Assembly (NCBI GenBank): GCA_900757705.1
Contig: CAAEOW010000140.1
Span: forward strand, 1-42,165
Origin: an uncultured Collinsella sp.
GTDB lineage: Bacteria > Actinomycetota > Coriobacteriia > Coriobacteriales > Coriobacteriaceae
Length of the DNA: 42,165 nucleotides
Reading direction: 5' to 3'
The position numbers and the translations under genes were made by a program. The notes beneath the pieces are model-generated. The model searched no databases. It was not told where the DNA came from and saw only the letters and a program-made list of their open reading frames with translations. Below are positions 15,294 to 23,918 of this stretch, one piece after another. Numbering within the stretch: the first letter of the stretch is position 1; every line of letters starts with the position of its first letter.

Positions 15294-16376
15294 TTATTTC
15301 TCCTCAATAAGCTTGTCGACCTCTGCCATAAGCGCGTCGACAATTTGGTCCTCAGTTACTTTACCAATGATCTGGCCATGCGAAAAGAGCAAGGCCTGAC
15401 CACGTCCGCAAGCAACGCCCAGGTCGGCATCAGAAGCCTCACCGGGGCCATTAACGGCACATCCCATGACGGCAATCGAAAGCGGCGCGGAATAGTTCTT
15501 AAGCCGCTCGGTGACCTCCTCGGCGATGGGAATGAGGTTAACCTGGCAGCGGGCGCACGTGGGGCACGAGACAATCTCGGGACCACGGCGACGCAGGCCC
15601 AGCGACTGTAGAATTCCCCAGGCGACCGGCGGCTCCTCAACCGGATCGGCCGTGAGCGACACACGCATGGTGTCGCCGATGCCTTCGGAAAGCAAGATAC
15701 CCAAGCCTACAGAGCTCTTGATGGTGCCCTGAAGCTTGGTCCCCGCCTCCGTCACGCCCAGGTGAAGCGGAACGTGGGAAATCTCACGTGACAGGGCTCG
15801 ATAGGTATCAAGTGTCGTCTGTACGCTATGGGCCTTGGCGGATAGCACGATGTTGGTAAACCCACGGTCCTCAAAGTGCCGCACAAAGCGCTCGCTCGAC
15901 ATCACGAGCTTTTCGGGCTGCGTGAGGTCGTCGCGCTCGGCAATATCTTGCTCAAGCGAGCCCGCGTTCACGCCAATGCGAATCGCACAGCCCGCGGCAC
16001 CCGCAGCATCGATCACCGCGTCAACCTTGGCCCAATCGCCGATATTGCCGGGATTGATGCGCAGCTTGGCGGCACCGGCCTCAACGGCACCAATGGCGAG
16101 CTTATGGTTAAAGTGGATATCGGCGACAATCGGCACCGGAGACTCGGCACAGATGGTGCGGAAGCCCTCAAGCGCGGCCTCGGAGGGCACGCTCACGCGC
16201 ACGATATCGCAGCCAGCCTGCGCCAACGCGCACACTTGCGCAAGCGTTGCCTGGGCATCAGCGGTATCGGTGCAGGTCATAGATTGGACCACCACCGGCG
16301 CGCCGCCACCGATCTGCACGCCGCCCACATGCACGGGGCGCGTCAGCTCGCGAGGCAAAGGATGGGATAAAGACAA
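15294..16376 (-). CDS. ispG: 4-hydroxy-3-methylbut-2-enyl diphosphate synthase
   Basis: Penultimate enzyme of the MEP isoprenoid pathway; a [4Fe-4S] reductase turning MEcPP into HMBPP. The start is taken as TTG at 16376, eight bases after GGGGAG and just behind the rseP stop, giving 360 residues. The Fe-S ligands then fall at C271, C274 and C306 with E313 (SCPTCARC and GCAVNGPGE), one residue off the E. coli numbering, which supports this start. TIM-barrel motifs VQSMTCTDTADA and RINPGNIGD are present. Dxr lies two genes upstream in the same operon. Confidence 0.95.
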   Translation of the reverse strand: MSLSHPLPRELTRPVHVGGVQIGGGAPVVVQSMTCTDTADAQATLAQVCALAQAGCDIVRVSVPSEAALEGFRTICAESPVPIVADIHFNHKLAIGAVEAGAAKLRINPGNIGDWAKVDAVIDAAGAAGCAIRIGVNAGSLEQDIAERDDLTQPEKLVMSSERFVRHFEDRGFTNIVLSAKAHSVQTTLDTYRALSREISHVPLHLGVTEAGTKLQGTIKSSVGLGILLSEGIGDTMRVSLTADPVEEPPVAWGILQSLGLRRRGPEIVSCPTCARCQVNLIPIAEEVTERLKNYSAPLSIAVMGCAVNGPGEASDADLGVACGRGQALLFSHGQIIGKVTEDQIVDALMAEVDKLIEEK

Positions 16377-16389
16377 TCCAAACACTCCC

Positions 16390-17751
16390 CTACAGAATAA
16401 ATCGAAGGATGTCGGAACGAAGCATATAGACAAACAGCAGCGCAAAGAGCGCGATGCCCACATAGCTCACAATCGTCTGGACCTTGAGCGGAAGCTCGCG
16501 GCCCGCAATCTTCTGAATGATCTCGATGACTAGCTTGCCGCCATCGAGTGGCGGGATGGGCAGCAGGTTCATAAAGCCAAGCGAGAATGAAATGAGGGCG
16601 GCAAACGAAAGGAACGTGGCAGGGCCGGCAGCAGCAGCCTGTGAGGACATAACGCTAATACCCACGATCGAAGAAGACTGATCGAGAATCTCCATCGTAT
16701 GCTGCGGCTGGAGTAGGCGCATCACGCCATCCGCCGTCTGTACAACATAGGAGAATGACAGACGCGCCGAGGTGATCGGGTCTATACGGACCACCTGCGT
16801 AGAGGCATACACACCTAGGCGCTCGTCCTCTTTGAGCGCAACCGTGGTCGAATGCTGCTTGCCGTCACGCTCGTACTCGATGGCGATATCGCCCTTACCG
16901 GCGGCCTTGCCGATGGCATCGTAGACATCCATCCAAGTAGAACATGAGACACCGTCAACCGAAAGGATCGCATCACCGGCCTCGATACCCGCCTTGGCGG
17001 CAATAGACCCCTCGTCAACCTGACCGATCACGTTGGTATCCATCGGCACGGTGACACCCGCAATGGAATAGATGCTCATAAGAAGCAAAAAACCCGTCAA
17101 GATATTGACGATAATGCCTGCGAGCAGCATAAAGGCGCGCTTGAGAAAGCCTTGGCCAAGATAGGTGTGCGAGCGTTCTTGCGCAAGGAACTCGGCCTCG
17201 CCGCACGGCAGCTCCCACACATCGCCCTCGGCAGTCGCATGTTCGCGATCGAAACGGCGACCATCAAAGGTGGTATAGCCTGCCGTGTCTCGTGGCAACG
17301 TCTGATATTTGGTGGGATAGTAGCTCGGCGAGGGCTTCTCCCCTTCCTCATACCAGGGCGCGATGGAGCCCCAGCCCAGCAAAAGGGCGCATGCCTCGAG
17401 CACATCCTCCTCGGAAAGTTCGAGCTCGACAGCAAGGTCGGCCACGGTCACGCGACCATGACGATAGATAGCCGCGAGCACGCGATCGGCGCACGAAACA
17501 TCGGTCGGATCCATACCGCAGATGGCAGCGTAGCCACCCAGCAGCAGCGGGGTCACGCCAAACTTGGTTCCAATGCGACGCGACGTGTAATGGATGTCAA
17601 AGCGGCACGGCAGACCCAAAAAGAACTCGGTCACACGGACGCCGCAGGCACGCGCCGCCAAAAAGTGGCCGCCCTCGTGCAAAAACACGAGGACGGAAAG
17701 CATCAGCAGGCCCCAAAAGACCGATGAGAGAACGCTCAGAACAGTATCCAT
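16390..17751 (-). CDS. rseP: RseP-like site-2 protease (M50) with an inserted domain
   Basis: Intramembrane zinc protease that cleaves membrane-bound substrates such as anti-sigma factors. Numbering from ATG 17751 (453 residues): TM1 carries HEGGH (25-29), a TM region lies near 206-232, a PDZ domain spans about 240-310, and the third metal ligand is in LPIPPLDGG (402-405), followed by a last TM helix. Between the GGY loop and TM2 is an insertion of about 110 residues (80-195) that is absent from E. coli RseP. It contains a winged-helix-like part RVLAAIYRHGRVTVADLAV. The start may instead be TTG 17766. Linked genes dxr, cdsA and uppS match the usual order. Confidence 0.92.
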   Translation of the reverse strand: MDTVLSVLSSVFWGLLMLSVLVFLHEGGHFLAARACGVRVTEFFLGLPCRFDIHYTSRRIGTKFGVTPLLLGGYAAICGMDPTDVSCADRVLAAIYRHGRVTVADLAVELELSEEDVLEACALLLGWGSIAPWYEEGEKPSPSYYPTKYQTLPRDTAGYTTFDGRRFDREHATAEGDVWELPCGEAEFLAQERSHTYLGQGFLKRAFMLLAGIIVNILTGFLLLMSIYSIAGVTVPMDTNVIGQVDEGSIAAKAGIEAGDAILSVDGVSCSTWMDVYDAIGKAAGKGDIAIEYERDGKQHSTTVALKEDERLGVYASTQVVRIDPITSARLSFSYVVQTADGVMRLLQPQHTMEILDQSSSIVGISVMSSQAAAAGPATFLSFAALISFSLGFMNLLPIPPLDGGKLVIEIIQKIAGRELPLKVQTIVSYVGIALFALLFVYMLRSDILRFIL

Positions 17752-17776
17752 AAAACGAAAAAGCAATCCTTATGGG

Positions 17777-18964
17777 TTAGGAACGGGTTGCGGCGAGCAC
17801 CTGCGCAGCCTTTTCACGCGCCCACGCATCGATGTCGCGAAGCTGCTCAAACGAATCGACCACCTGCATATCGTGGGCGTCCATGCAGGATTCCACAATG
17901 CGATCGATATCGGTAAAGCTGCAGCCATCGTGCAGGAAGGCATCGACGGCGACCTCGTTGGCGGCATTGAGCACGCACGGCATGGTGCCACCCGTCTTGC
18001 CGGCACGCTCGGCCAGTGCCAGACAGCGGAAGGTATCCATGTCGGCAGCATCAAACGTGAGCTGCCCCAGCTCGCGGAAATCGATACGAGGCGCCGGGGT
18101 ATCCCAACGCTCGGGATACGAGAACGCGAACTGGATGGGAATACGCATGTCGGATGCGCCGAGATGCGCCATCACGGAGCCGTCGGCGAACTCGACCATA
18201 GAGTGAATCTTGGACTGACGCTGCACGACCACGTTAATGAAATCGAGGTCGCAGTTAAACAGATGCATGGCCTCAATGCGCTCCAGGCCCTTGTTCATGA
18301 GGGTGGCGGAGTCAATGGTGATCTTGGCACCCATGGCCCACGTGGGATGCGCGAGGGCATCGGCACGCGTCACGCGATCGAGCTCGTCGCGCGTGCGGCC
18401 AAAGAACGGACCGCCCGAGCAGGTGAGCCAAATGCAGTGGGCCTCGCGCGGGTTCTCCCCCAGATAGCACTGGTAGATGGCGGAATGCTCAGAGTCGACC
18501 GGAATAAGCTGGCCCGGTTGTGCCAACGGCATAAGCAAGTCGCCACCGACGACGAGGGACTCCTTGTTGGCAAGGGCAAGGCGCTTATTCGAGGTCAAGG
18601 CCGCATGGCTCGCCTCGAGACCGGCGGCGCCCACAATAGCGACAAGCACGCAGTCGACATCGTCGCGATGCGCGAGCTCGCAAACCGCCTGCGCGCCAAC
18701 GCCGAGCTTCGTTCCCTCGGGCAACTCCTGCAGCACGGCGTCATCGCCATGATCGACATCGGCCACGGCAACCGCCGGAACCGAGAACTCGCGGGCAGCG
18801 GCAACGAGCTCGGAGGTACTGGAGTTAACGGACAGCGCCGTCACCTGCAGGCGATCGGCATGCTGGCGGCACACATCGAGCGCCTGGGTGCCGATAGAGC
18901 CCGTACAACCCAGGATGGCAACGCGAAGGCGTCCATCGGGGCCATACGTCGTCTGGAAGGACAT
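17777..18964 (-). CDS. dxr: 1-deoxy-D-xylulose 5-phosphate reductoisomerase
   Basis: First committed enzyme of the MEP isoprenoid pathway, converting DXP to MEP with NADPH and a divalent metal. The 395-residue product has the nucleotide-binding LGCTGSIGTQ (residues 18-27), the ANKESLVVGG loop, the metal-binding VDSEHSA, SGGPFFGRTR, WAMGAKITIDSATLMNKGLE and a helical C-terminal domain with LNAANEVAVDAFL. The ATG at 18964 shares its A with the cdsA stop (TAATG), with GGAGG eight to nine bases upstream. An ORF extending to 19009 is not needed. Confidence 0.97.
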   Translation of the reverse strand: MSFQTTYGPDGRLRVAILGCTGSIGTQALDVCRQHADRLQVTALSVNSSTSELVAAAREFSVPAVAVADVDHGDDAVLQELPEGTKLGVGAQAVCELAHRDDVDCVLVAIVGAAGLEASHAALTSNKRLALANKESLVVGGDLLMPLAQPGQLIPVDSEHSAIYQCYLGENPREAHCIWLTCSGGPFFGRTRDELDRVTRADALAHPTWAMGAKITIDSATLMNKGLERIEAMHLFNCDLDFINVVVQRQSKIHSMVEFADGSVMAHLGASDMRIPIQFAFSYPERWDTPAPRIDFRELGQLTFDAADMDTFRCLALAERAGKTGGTMPCVLNAANEVAVDAFLHDGCSFTDIDRIVESCMDAHDMQVVDSFEQLRDIDAWAREKAAQVLAATRS

Positions 18965-19878
18965 TACAGCACGCCTCCGATCATCAGCAACAGCTGTGCG
19001 GTGATGCAACCGAAGATAAGCGAATCGCTACGATCGAGCATTCCGCCGTGGCCCGGGATAAGGTTGCCGGAATCCTTGACGCCCACACCGCGCTTGATGC
19101 GCGACTCGATAAGGTCGCCGATAACGCCCAGAATGGACACGACCACGCCGCACAGCAGCGCATAGGGCAGGCTGAGCTTGTAGAAGTGCGTCGCCCACAG
19201 GATGAGCCAAATCAAAACCGAGCCCAAGATGCCGCCGGCAAACCCCTCCCAGCTCTTTTTGGGGGAGATCTTGGGAACCATCTTGTGCTTGCCGATACGG
19301 CTGCCCACGATGTAGGCAAACGAATCGGAGACCCAAAGGGACGCGCAAACGCCCACTGAAAGCAGGGCGCCGGCAAAACCGGGCACGGCATCGCGCAGCA
19401 GCACGATAGCCGACAGCATAAAGCCAGTGTAGATGGGACCCATGAGCGTCACGGCCACATCAGAGATGCGGGTACGCGGCGACCAAACATACCAAATGCC
19501 CACAGCGAGCATCAGGGCAAAAAGCAGGGCATTCAGCAACATCGAATCGCCCAACGCCGACAGCGGAAAGAGTACGGCGGCAGCGATACCCATGCGCTCG
19601 TTAGCCATCTTGCCATCGAGCCTCGTCATACGGAAAAACTCATAGCAGCACAGACCGCTCATGACAGAAACAAAGATGGCCGTGGGCACGATACCCAAAA
19701 CCAGGCACAGGATAAAGACAACGGCGTAGACGATACCGGCGGCGGCACGGGTGATAAAGCCCGCCAGCCACGAACCGGTGCCGCTCTTTGCTGCAGGTGC
19801 TCCCGCAGCGGCAGCCTTGCGCGCAGGCGCCGCGGAAACTGGCGTCTTGGGAGCAGATGCCTTGGGACGATCGGACAC
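18964..19878 (-). CDS. cdsA: Phosphatidate cytidylyltransferase
   Basis: Integral membrane enzyme making CDP-diacylglycerol from phosphatidate and CTP, precursor of all phospholipids. The 304-residue protein has about seven to eight hydrophobic segments and the CdsA signature SRIKRGVGVKDSGN, then PGHGGMLDRSDS near the C-terminus, plus SPKKSWEGFAGG. An alanine- and proline-rich N-terminal tail of about 35 residues is low complexity and probably cytoplasmic. The start is GTG at 19878, seven bases after GAGGAGG and just past the uppS stop. Confidence 0.95.
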   Translation of the reverse strand: MSDRPKASAPKTPVSAAPARKAAAAGAPAAKSGTGSWLAGFITRAAAGIVYAVVFILCLVLGIVPTAIFVSVMSGLCCYEFFRMTRLDGKMANERMGIAAAVLFPLSALGDSMLLNALLFALMLAVGIWYVWSPRTRISDVAVTLMGPIYTGFMLSAIVLLRDAVPGFAGALLSVGVCASLWVSDSFAYIVGSRIGKHKMVPKISPKKSWEGFAGGILGSVLIWLILWATHFYKLSLPYALLCGVVVSILGVIGDLIESRIKRGVGVKDSGNLIPGHGGMLDRSDSLIFGCITAQLLLMIGGVL

Positions 19879-19880
19879 GA

Positions 19881-20675
19881 TTAAGCCTCCTCGGTCTTAC
19901 TCAGTCCACCAAACCTACGGTCACGGCCCTGATAGGCCAAAATGGCGTCGACAAGGCCCCAACGATCAAAGTCGGGCCAATAGGTATCGGTGACGTAGAA
20001 TTCGGAATAAGCCACCTGCCACAGCAGATAGTTCGAAAGGCGCAGCTCACCAGAGGTGCGAATCACAAGTTCGGGATCGGGAAGGCCGGCGGTATAGAGG
20101 TGGGAAGCCACCATGTCGTCATCAATTGCGGCAGGATCGATCTTACCGGCGGCAGTGTCGAGTGCGATTTGACGGACAGCGCGGGTAATCTCGGCACGCG
20201 CGCCGTAGTTGACGGCAAGCGCCAGCGTCATACCGGTGTGATCGGCGCACTCGGCAAGACCGCGTTCAAAAACGTCGCGGGTCTTCTTGGGCAGCGCGGA
20301 AATGTCACCCAAAAAGACAACGCGCACATTTTCGCGCTTCAGAAGCGGCAGCTCGTCGATAAACGTCTTGGCAAACAGATGCATCAAGACGTTTACCTCA
20401 TGCTGCGGACGGTTCCAGTTTTCGGTAGAAAACGCATAGGCAGAAAGCACGTCGACGCCCAGGCGCACGCAGGCGGTAATGATCTCGCGAAGGGAGACGA
20501 TACCCGCCTTGTGGCCCTCAGTGCGCGCAAGACCGCGCGACGTGGCCCAACGACCGTTGCCGTCCATGATGCACGAGATATGGTGCGGAATGTTATTGAG
20601 GTCAAGGTCGGAAAAACCGACGCCCTCAGGGGCGTCGGCAAAGTGCTCGACCAGTTTATGCTCGTCGTATTGCAC
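19881..20675 (-). CDS. uppS: Undecaprenyl diphosphate synthase
   Basis: cis-Prenyltransferase elongating farnesyl diphosphate to the lipid carrier used in cell wall synthesis. The 264-residue protein has the catalytic IMDGNGRWA (D38), YAFSTENWNRP, VNYGARAEI and the C-terminal RTSGELRLSN with YSEFY. The start is GTG at 20675, with GGAG seven to eight bases upstream, right after the frr stop. It takes isoprenoid units made by Dxr and IspG in the same operon. Confidence 0.96.
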   Translation of the reverse strand: MQYDEHKLVEHFADAPEGVGFSDLDLNNIPHHISCIMDGNGRWATSRGLARTEGHKAGIVSLREIITACVRLGVDVLSAYAFSTENWNRPQHEVNVLMHLFAKTFIDELPLLKRENVRVVFLGDISALPKKTRDVFERGLAECADHTGMTLALAVNYGARAEITRAVRQIALDTAAGKIDPAAIDDDMVASHLYTAGLPDPELVIRTSGELRLSNYLLWQVAYSEFYVTDTYWPDFDRWGLVDAILAYQGRDRRFGGLSKTEEA

Positions 20676-20676
20676 C

Positions 20677-21213
20677 TTAGATCTCCATGACCTCGGCTTC
20701 TTTTTCCTTCAGAAGCTCCTCGACCTTGGCGACATACTCATCGGTGTGCTTCTGGACCTTGGCCTGCTCGCGACGGACATCGTCCTCGGTGAGCTCCTCA
20801 TCGCGCTCGAGCTTGTTGTTAAAGTCGCGACGGATGTTACGGATAGACACCTTGGCCTGCTCGGCGTACTCGCGGCACTCCTTGACGAGCTCGCGACGGC
20901 GCTCCTCAGTGGGAGCCGGGAACGGAAGACGAACGACGGTGCCATCGGAGTTGGGGGTAATACCCAGATCGGAAGCGCCGATGGCCTTGACGATAGCATT
21001 GATGAGCGCCTTGTCCCACGGCTCGATGAGCAGCATGTGGGCCTCGGGGGTCTTGACGGCGGCAACCTGCGTGACCGGCGTGGGAACACCGTAATAATCG
21101 ACGGTGATGTCGGACAGAATGTTGGCATTGGCGCGGCCGGTACGAACCTTGGAGAAGTTATGCTTGAGGGACTCGAGCGACTTGTCCATATGGGCGGTGA
21201 TGTTCTCTGCCAT
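20677..21213 (-). CDS. frr: Ribosome recycling factor
   Basis: Releases post-termination ribosomes together with EF-G. The 178-residue protein has the RRF core: MDKSLESLKHNFSKVRTGRAN, SDITVDYYGVPTPVTQVA, LPFPAPTEERRRELVKECREYAE and a long coiled helix to KEKEAEVMEI. It is slightly shorter than the usual 185 residues. It lies two bases after pyrH, the universal pyrH-frr arrangement, in front of uppS. Confidence 0.97.
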   Translation of the reverse strand: MAENITAHMDKSLESLKHNFSKVRTGRANANILSDITVDYYGVPTPVTQVAAVKTPEAHMLLIEPWDKALINAIVKAIGASDLGITPNSDGTVVRLPFPAPTEERRRELVKECREYAEQAKVSIRNIRRDFNNKLERDEELTEDDVRREQAKVQKHTDEYVAKVEELLKEKEAEVMEI

Positions 21214-21215
21214 GC

Positions 21216-21938
21216 TTAATCCTCCTGATAGACGAGCGTGCCGACGGGCTCACCCGCGAGCGCGCGCTTGACGGTGTCCTCGCCATCGATGTTGAGGACC
21301 AAAATAGGCATACGGTTATCCTGGCACAGAGCCGTAGCCGTGGAATCCATAACCTGCAGGCCGCGAACGAGAACCTCGTGATAGGTAATCTTGTCAAAAC
21401 GGACGGCATCGGCGCACTTGACGGGATCCTTGTCGTAGATGCCGTCAACCTTGGTGGCTTTAATCAGAATCTCGGCGCCGATCTCGCACGCACGAAGAGC
21501 CGCGGCGGTGTCGGTCGTAAAGTACGGATTACCCGAACCGGCGGCAAAAATAACAACGTTGCCCTTGGAAAGGTGGTTGATAGCGCGACGGCGAATATAG
21601 GGCTCGCAGATCTCGTTCATCTGGATAGCGCTCATCACGCGGCAGGGAACATCGTTATGCTCGAAGGCATCCTGCAGGGCGAGCGCGTTCATAACGGTTG
21701 CCAGCATGCCCATGTAGTCGGCCTGAGCACGCTCCATGCCACCGGCAGCGCCTGCCATGCCGCGGAAAATATTGCCGCCGCCGACAACGACGCCGACCTC
21801 ATGGCCAACGGCGAGCAGCTCCTTGACCTGCTTGGCAAGATGGTCGGTAACCTTGGGGTCAATGCCATATTGGCCGTCGCCCATCAGTGCTTCGCCGGAA
21901 AGCTTAAGAAGCACGCGTTTATATCGGATGTCGGACAA
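21216..21938 (-). CDS. pyrH: UMP kinase
   Basis: Amino acid kinase family enzyme making UDP from UMP; bacterial PyrH is hexameric and inhibited by UTP. The 240-residue protein starts [16 protein letters not shown], with [25 protein letters not shown], and the UMP/ATP site [12 protein letters not shown]. The start is TTG at 21938, five bases after AAAGGAGGA. It is the first gene of the pyrH-to-proS operon. A GGCTCT/AGAGCC hairpin (21979-21994) lies between the tsf terminator and this start. A clear promoter was not identified. Confidence 0.96.
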   Translation of the reverse strand: MSDIRYKRVLLKLSGEALMGDGQYGIDPKVTDHLAKQVKELLAVGHEVGVVVGGGNIFRGMAGAAGGMERAQADYMGMLATVMNALALQDAFEHNDVPCRVMSAIQMNEICEPYIRRRAINHLSKGNVVIFAAGSGNPYFTTDTAAALRACEIGAEILIKATKVDGIYDKDPVKCADAVRFDKITYHEVLVRGLQVMDSTATALCQDNRMPILVLNIDGEDTVKRALAGEPVGTLVYQED

Positions 21939-21997
21939 AGCGATCCTCCTTTAATTAGACTCTCAATATGATATCAAAGGCTCTGATAAGAGCCATG

Positions 21998-22032
21998 AAA
22001 AAGCAGGCTGTGAGTAAAACCCACAGCCTGCT
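21998..22032 (-). terminator. Intrinsic terminator after tsf
   Basis: AGCAGGCTGTG and CACAGCCTGCT (22032-22022 and 22012-22002) form a perfect 11-bp stem with a 9-base loop, followed on the minus strand by a T-run (TTTTTC including the last stem base). It ends the rpsB-tsf operon. Confidence 0.88.
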
Positions 22033-22055
22033 CATTACCAGCTACAAGAGCTTAT

Positions 22056-22925
22056 TTACTCGCCACGGACCAGACGGTCAAAGGCAACGACGGTAATGGT
22101 GTCGCCGAGCTCCTTGGAGACCTGCTCAGCGTACTTCTTGATGGTGAGGGAGCTGTCCTTGATGAACTCCTGCTCGGTGAGCACGGACTGCTTGTAGAAC
22201 TTCTCCAGACGGCCGACAGCCATCTTCTCCTGGATAGCCTCGGGCTTGCCGGACTCGGCAGCCTGAGCCATGTAGATCTGCTTCTCGTGCTCGACGGTCT
22301 CGGCCGGAACCTGATCGCGGGTAGCGCAGATCGGGGCGACGGCGGCAACCTGAAGGGCAACGTCGTGAGCGAAGGTCTTGAAGGACTCAGCCTGAGCGGT
22401 CTCGGCCTTCTCGAAAGCAAACTCGACGAGGACGCCGATCTTACCACCCATGTGGATGTAAGAAGCGAGCGCGCCGTTCTCGGCCTTGCGGGCAGCGAAG
22501 CGGGAGATCTTCATGTTCTCGCCCATGATGTGAATCATCTCGGTGAGCTCGGAGGAAACGGTCTCCTCGCCCATCGGCTTCTCGAGCAGAGCATTGACAT
22601 CGGCCGGCTCGGTGGTGGCGACAACCTCGGCGACCTTGGAAGCAAAGCCGGTGAACTTGGCGTTGGAGCCAACGAAGTCGGTCTCGCAGGAGAGCTCAAG
22701 CAGAGCGCCGGTCTTGCCATCCTCGGAGACGAACGCGGCTACAGCGCCCTCGTTGGTCTCGCGGCCAGCCTTCTTAGCAGCCTTGGCGAGGCCGTTCTTG
22801 CGCAGAACGTCGACAGCGGCGTCCATGTCGCCGTCAGCCTCGACGAGAGCCTTCTTGCACTCCATCATCGGGGAGTCGGTCATCTCGCGGAGCTGCTTGA
22901 CCATAGCGGCGGTAATCTGGGCCAT
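22056..22925 (-). CDS. tsf: Elongation factor Ts
   Basis: Nucleotide exchange factor for EF-Tu. The 289-residue product starts MAQITAAMVKQLREMTDSPM with the N-terminal UBA-like domain and signature MMECKKALVEADGD. It continues with LLELSCETDFVGSNAKF, and a C-terminal part with VAAVAP, FYKQSVLTEQEFI and TVVAFDRLVRGE. ATG 22925 is preferred because AAAGGAACC lies before it. A TTG five codons upstream would place the Shine-Dalgarno inside the coding region. It is co-transcribed with rpsB. Confidence 0.97.
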   Translation of the reverse strand: MAQITAAMVKQLREMTDSPMMECKKALVEADGDMDAAVDVLRKNGLAKAAKKAGRETNEGAVAAFVSEDGKTGALLELSCETDFVGSNAKFTGFASKVAEVVATTEPADVNALLEKPMGEETVSSELTEMIHIMGENMKISRFAARKAENGALASYIHMGGKIGVLVEFAFEKAETAQAESFKTFAHDVALQVAAVAPICATRDQVPAETVEHEKQIYMAQAAESGKPEAIQEKMAVGRLEKFYKQSVLTEQEFIKDSSLTIKKYAEQVSKELGDTITVVAFDRLVRGE

Positions 22926-22970
22926 TGTGGTTCCTTTCAAAGAGATGAAAAAGAATTAACTAAGACTGAT

Positions 22971-23699
22971 TTACTCGGCCTTGGGCTCAGCGGCCATCTC
23001 GGCCTCGGAGACCTGCTCCTTGCCGGAGCCAGCGAGGCAGGCGTCAGCCATGAGCTCGCACATAAGGGTGACAGCAGAGATAGCGTCATCGTTGCAGGGG
23101 ATGCCGTACTCGACCTCGTCGGGATCGGAGTTGGTGTCGATCAGAGCGACGACGGGGATGTTCAGGCGCTGAGCCTCCTTGATGGCGTTCTCCTCGCGCT
23201 TGGTGTCGATGACGAAGAGAGCCTGGGGCAGACCCTTCATGTCGCGGGCGCCACCGAGGTTGGTCTGGAGCTTGGTGAGCTCCTTGCCGAGAACAGCCTG
23301 CTCCTTCTTGGGGAGCACTGCCATGCGGCCGTCCTCGACCATGGCCTCAAGCTCCTCCATGCGGTTGATGCGGGAGCGGATGGTGACGAAGTTGGTCAGC
23401 ATGCCGCCGAGCCAACGCTGGTTGATGTAAGGCATGTTGGCGCGCTCAGCGGCGTTCTTGACGGCCTCCTGAGCCTGCTTCTTGGTGCCGACGAACAGCA
23501 CGTTGCCGCCCTTGGCGACGTTCTTGACGAAAGTGTAGGCCTGGTCGGCGTCGAGGATGGTCTGCTTGAGGTCGAGGATGTAGATGCCGTTGCGCTCACC
23601 GAAGATGAACGGCTTCATCTTGGGGTTCCAGCGACGGGTCTGGTGACCGAAGTGGCAGCCGGCCTCGAGCAGGGTGCGGATATTAATCTTGGTAGCCAT
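22971..23699 (-). CDS. rpsB: 30S ribosomal protein S2
   Basis: Protein of the small subunit head. The 242-residue product has [59 protein letters not shown] and [22 protein letters not shown], all S2 signatures. The ATG at 23699 has AGGAGG six bases upstream. A leader of about 135 bases with several possible hairpins precedes it, which may serve autoregulation as in other rpsB operons (inference). Confidence 0.97.
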   Translation of the reverse strand: MATKINIRTLLEAGCHFGHQTRRWNPKMKPFIFGERNGIYILDLKQTILDADQAYTFVKNVAKGGNVLFVGTKKQAQEAVKNAAERANMPYINQRWLGGMLTNFVTIRSRINRMEELEAMVEDGRMAVLPKKEQAVLGKELTKLQTNLGGARDMKGLPQALFVIDTKREENAIKEAQRLNIPVVALIDTNSDPDEVEYGIPCNDDAISAVTLMCELMADACLAGSGKEQVSEAEMAAEPKAE

Positions 23700-23840
23700 G
23701 TTAAACCTCCTGTGGTTTGCCTCCGCGCGGGGTCATCCTCCAAAACCAACCCGGACATGTGCTACCAAAGCCCGGGCACCACGGTATGAAGTAGCCGCGC
23801 GTGCGTGATAAAAACCTGTTGCCGTGAAGCAACCCGATGA

Positions 23841-23869
23841 ATGATAGCAGGAATGCATCTTCCTGCCAA
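23841..23869 (-). promoter_or_regulatory. rpsB: rpsB-tsf promoter
   Basis: On the minus strand TTGGCA (23869-23864), a 17-base spacer and TATCAT (23846-23841) preceded by TGC make the best promoter in the window. The inverted repeat GCAGGAA/TTCCTGC (23866-23847) overlaps the -35, fills the spacer and abuts the -10. The expected start near 23834 gives a leader of about 135 bases. Confidence 0.75.
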
Positions 23870-23918
23870 CCCGCAATCAAAACCACACACCTGAGCGCGG
23901 CGCGGGACGTCCCAGCCA

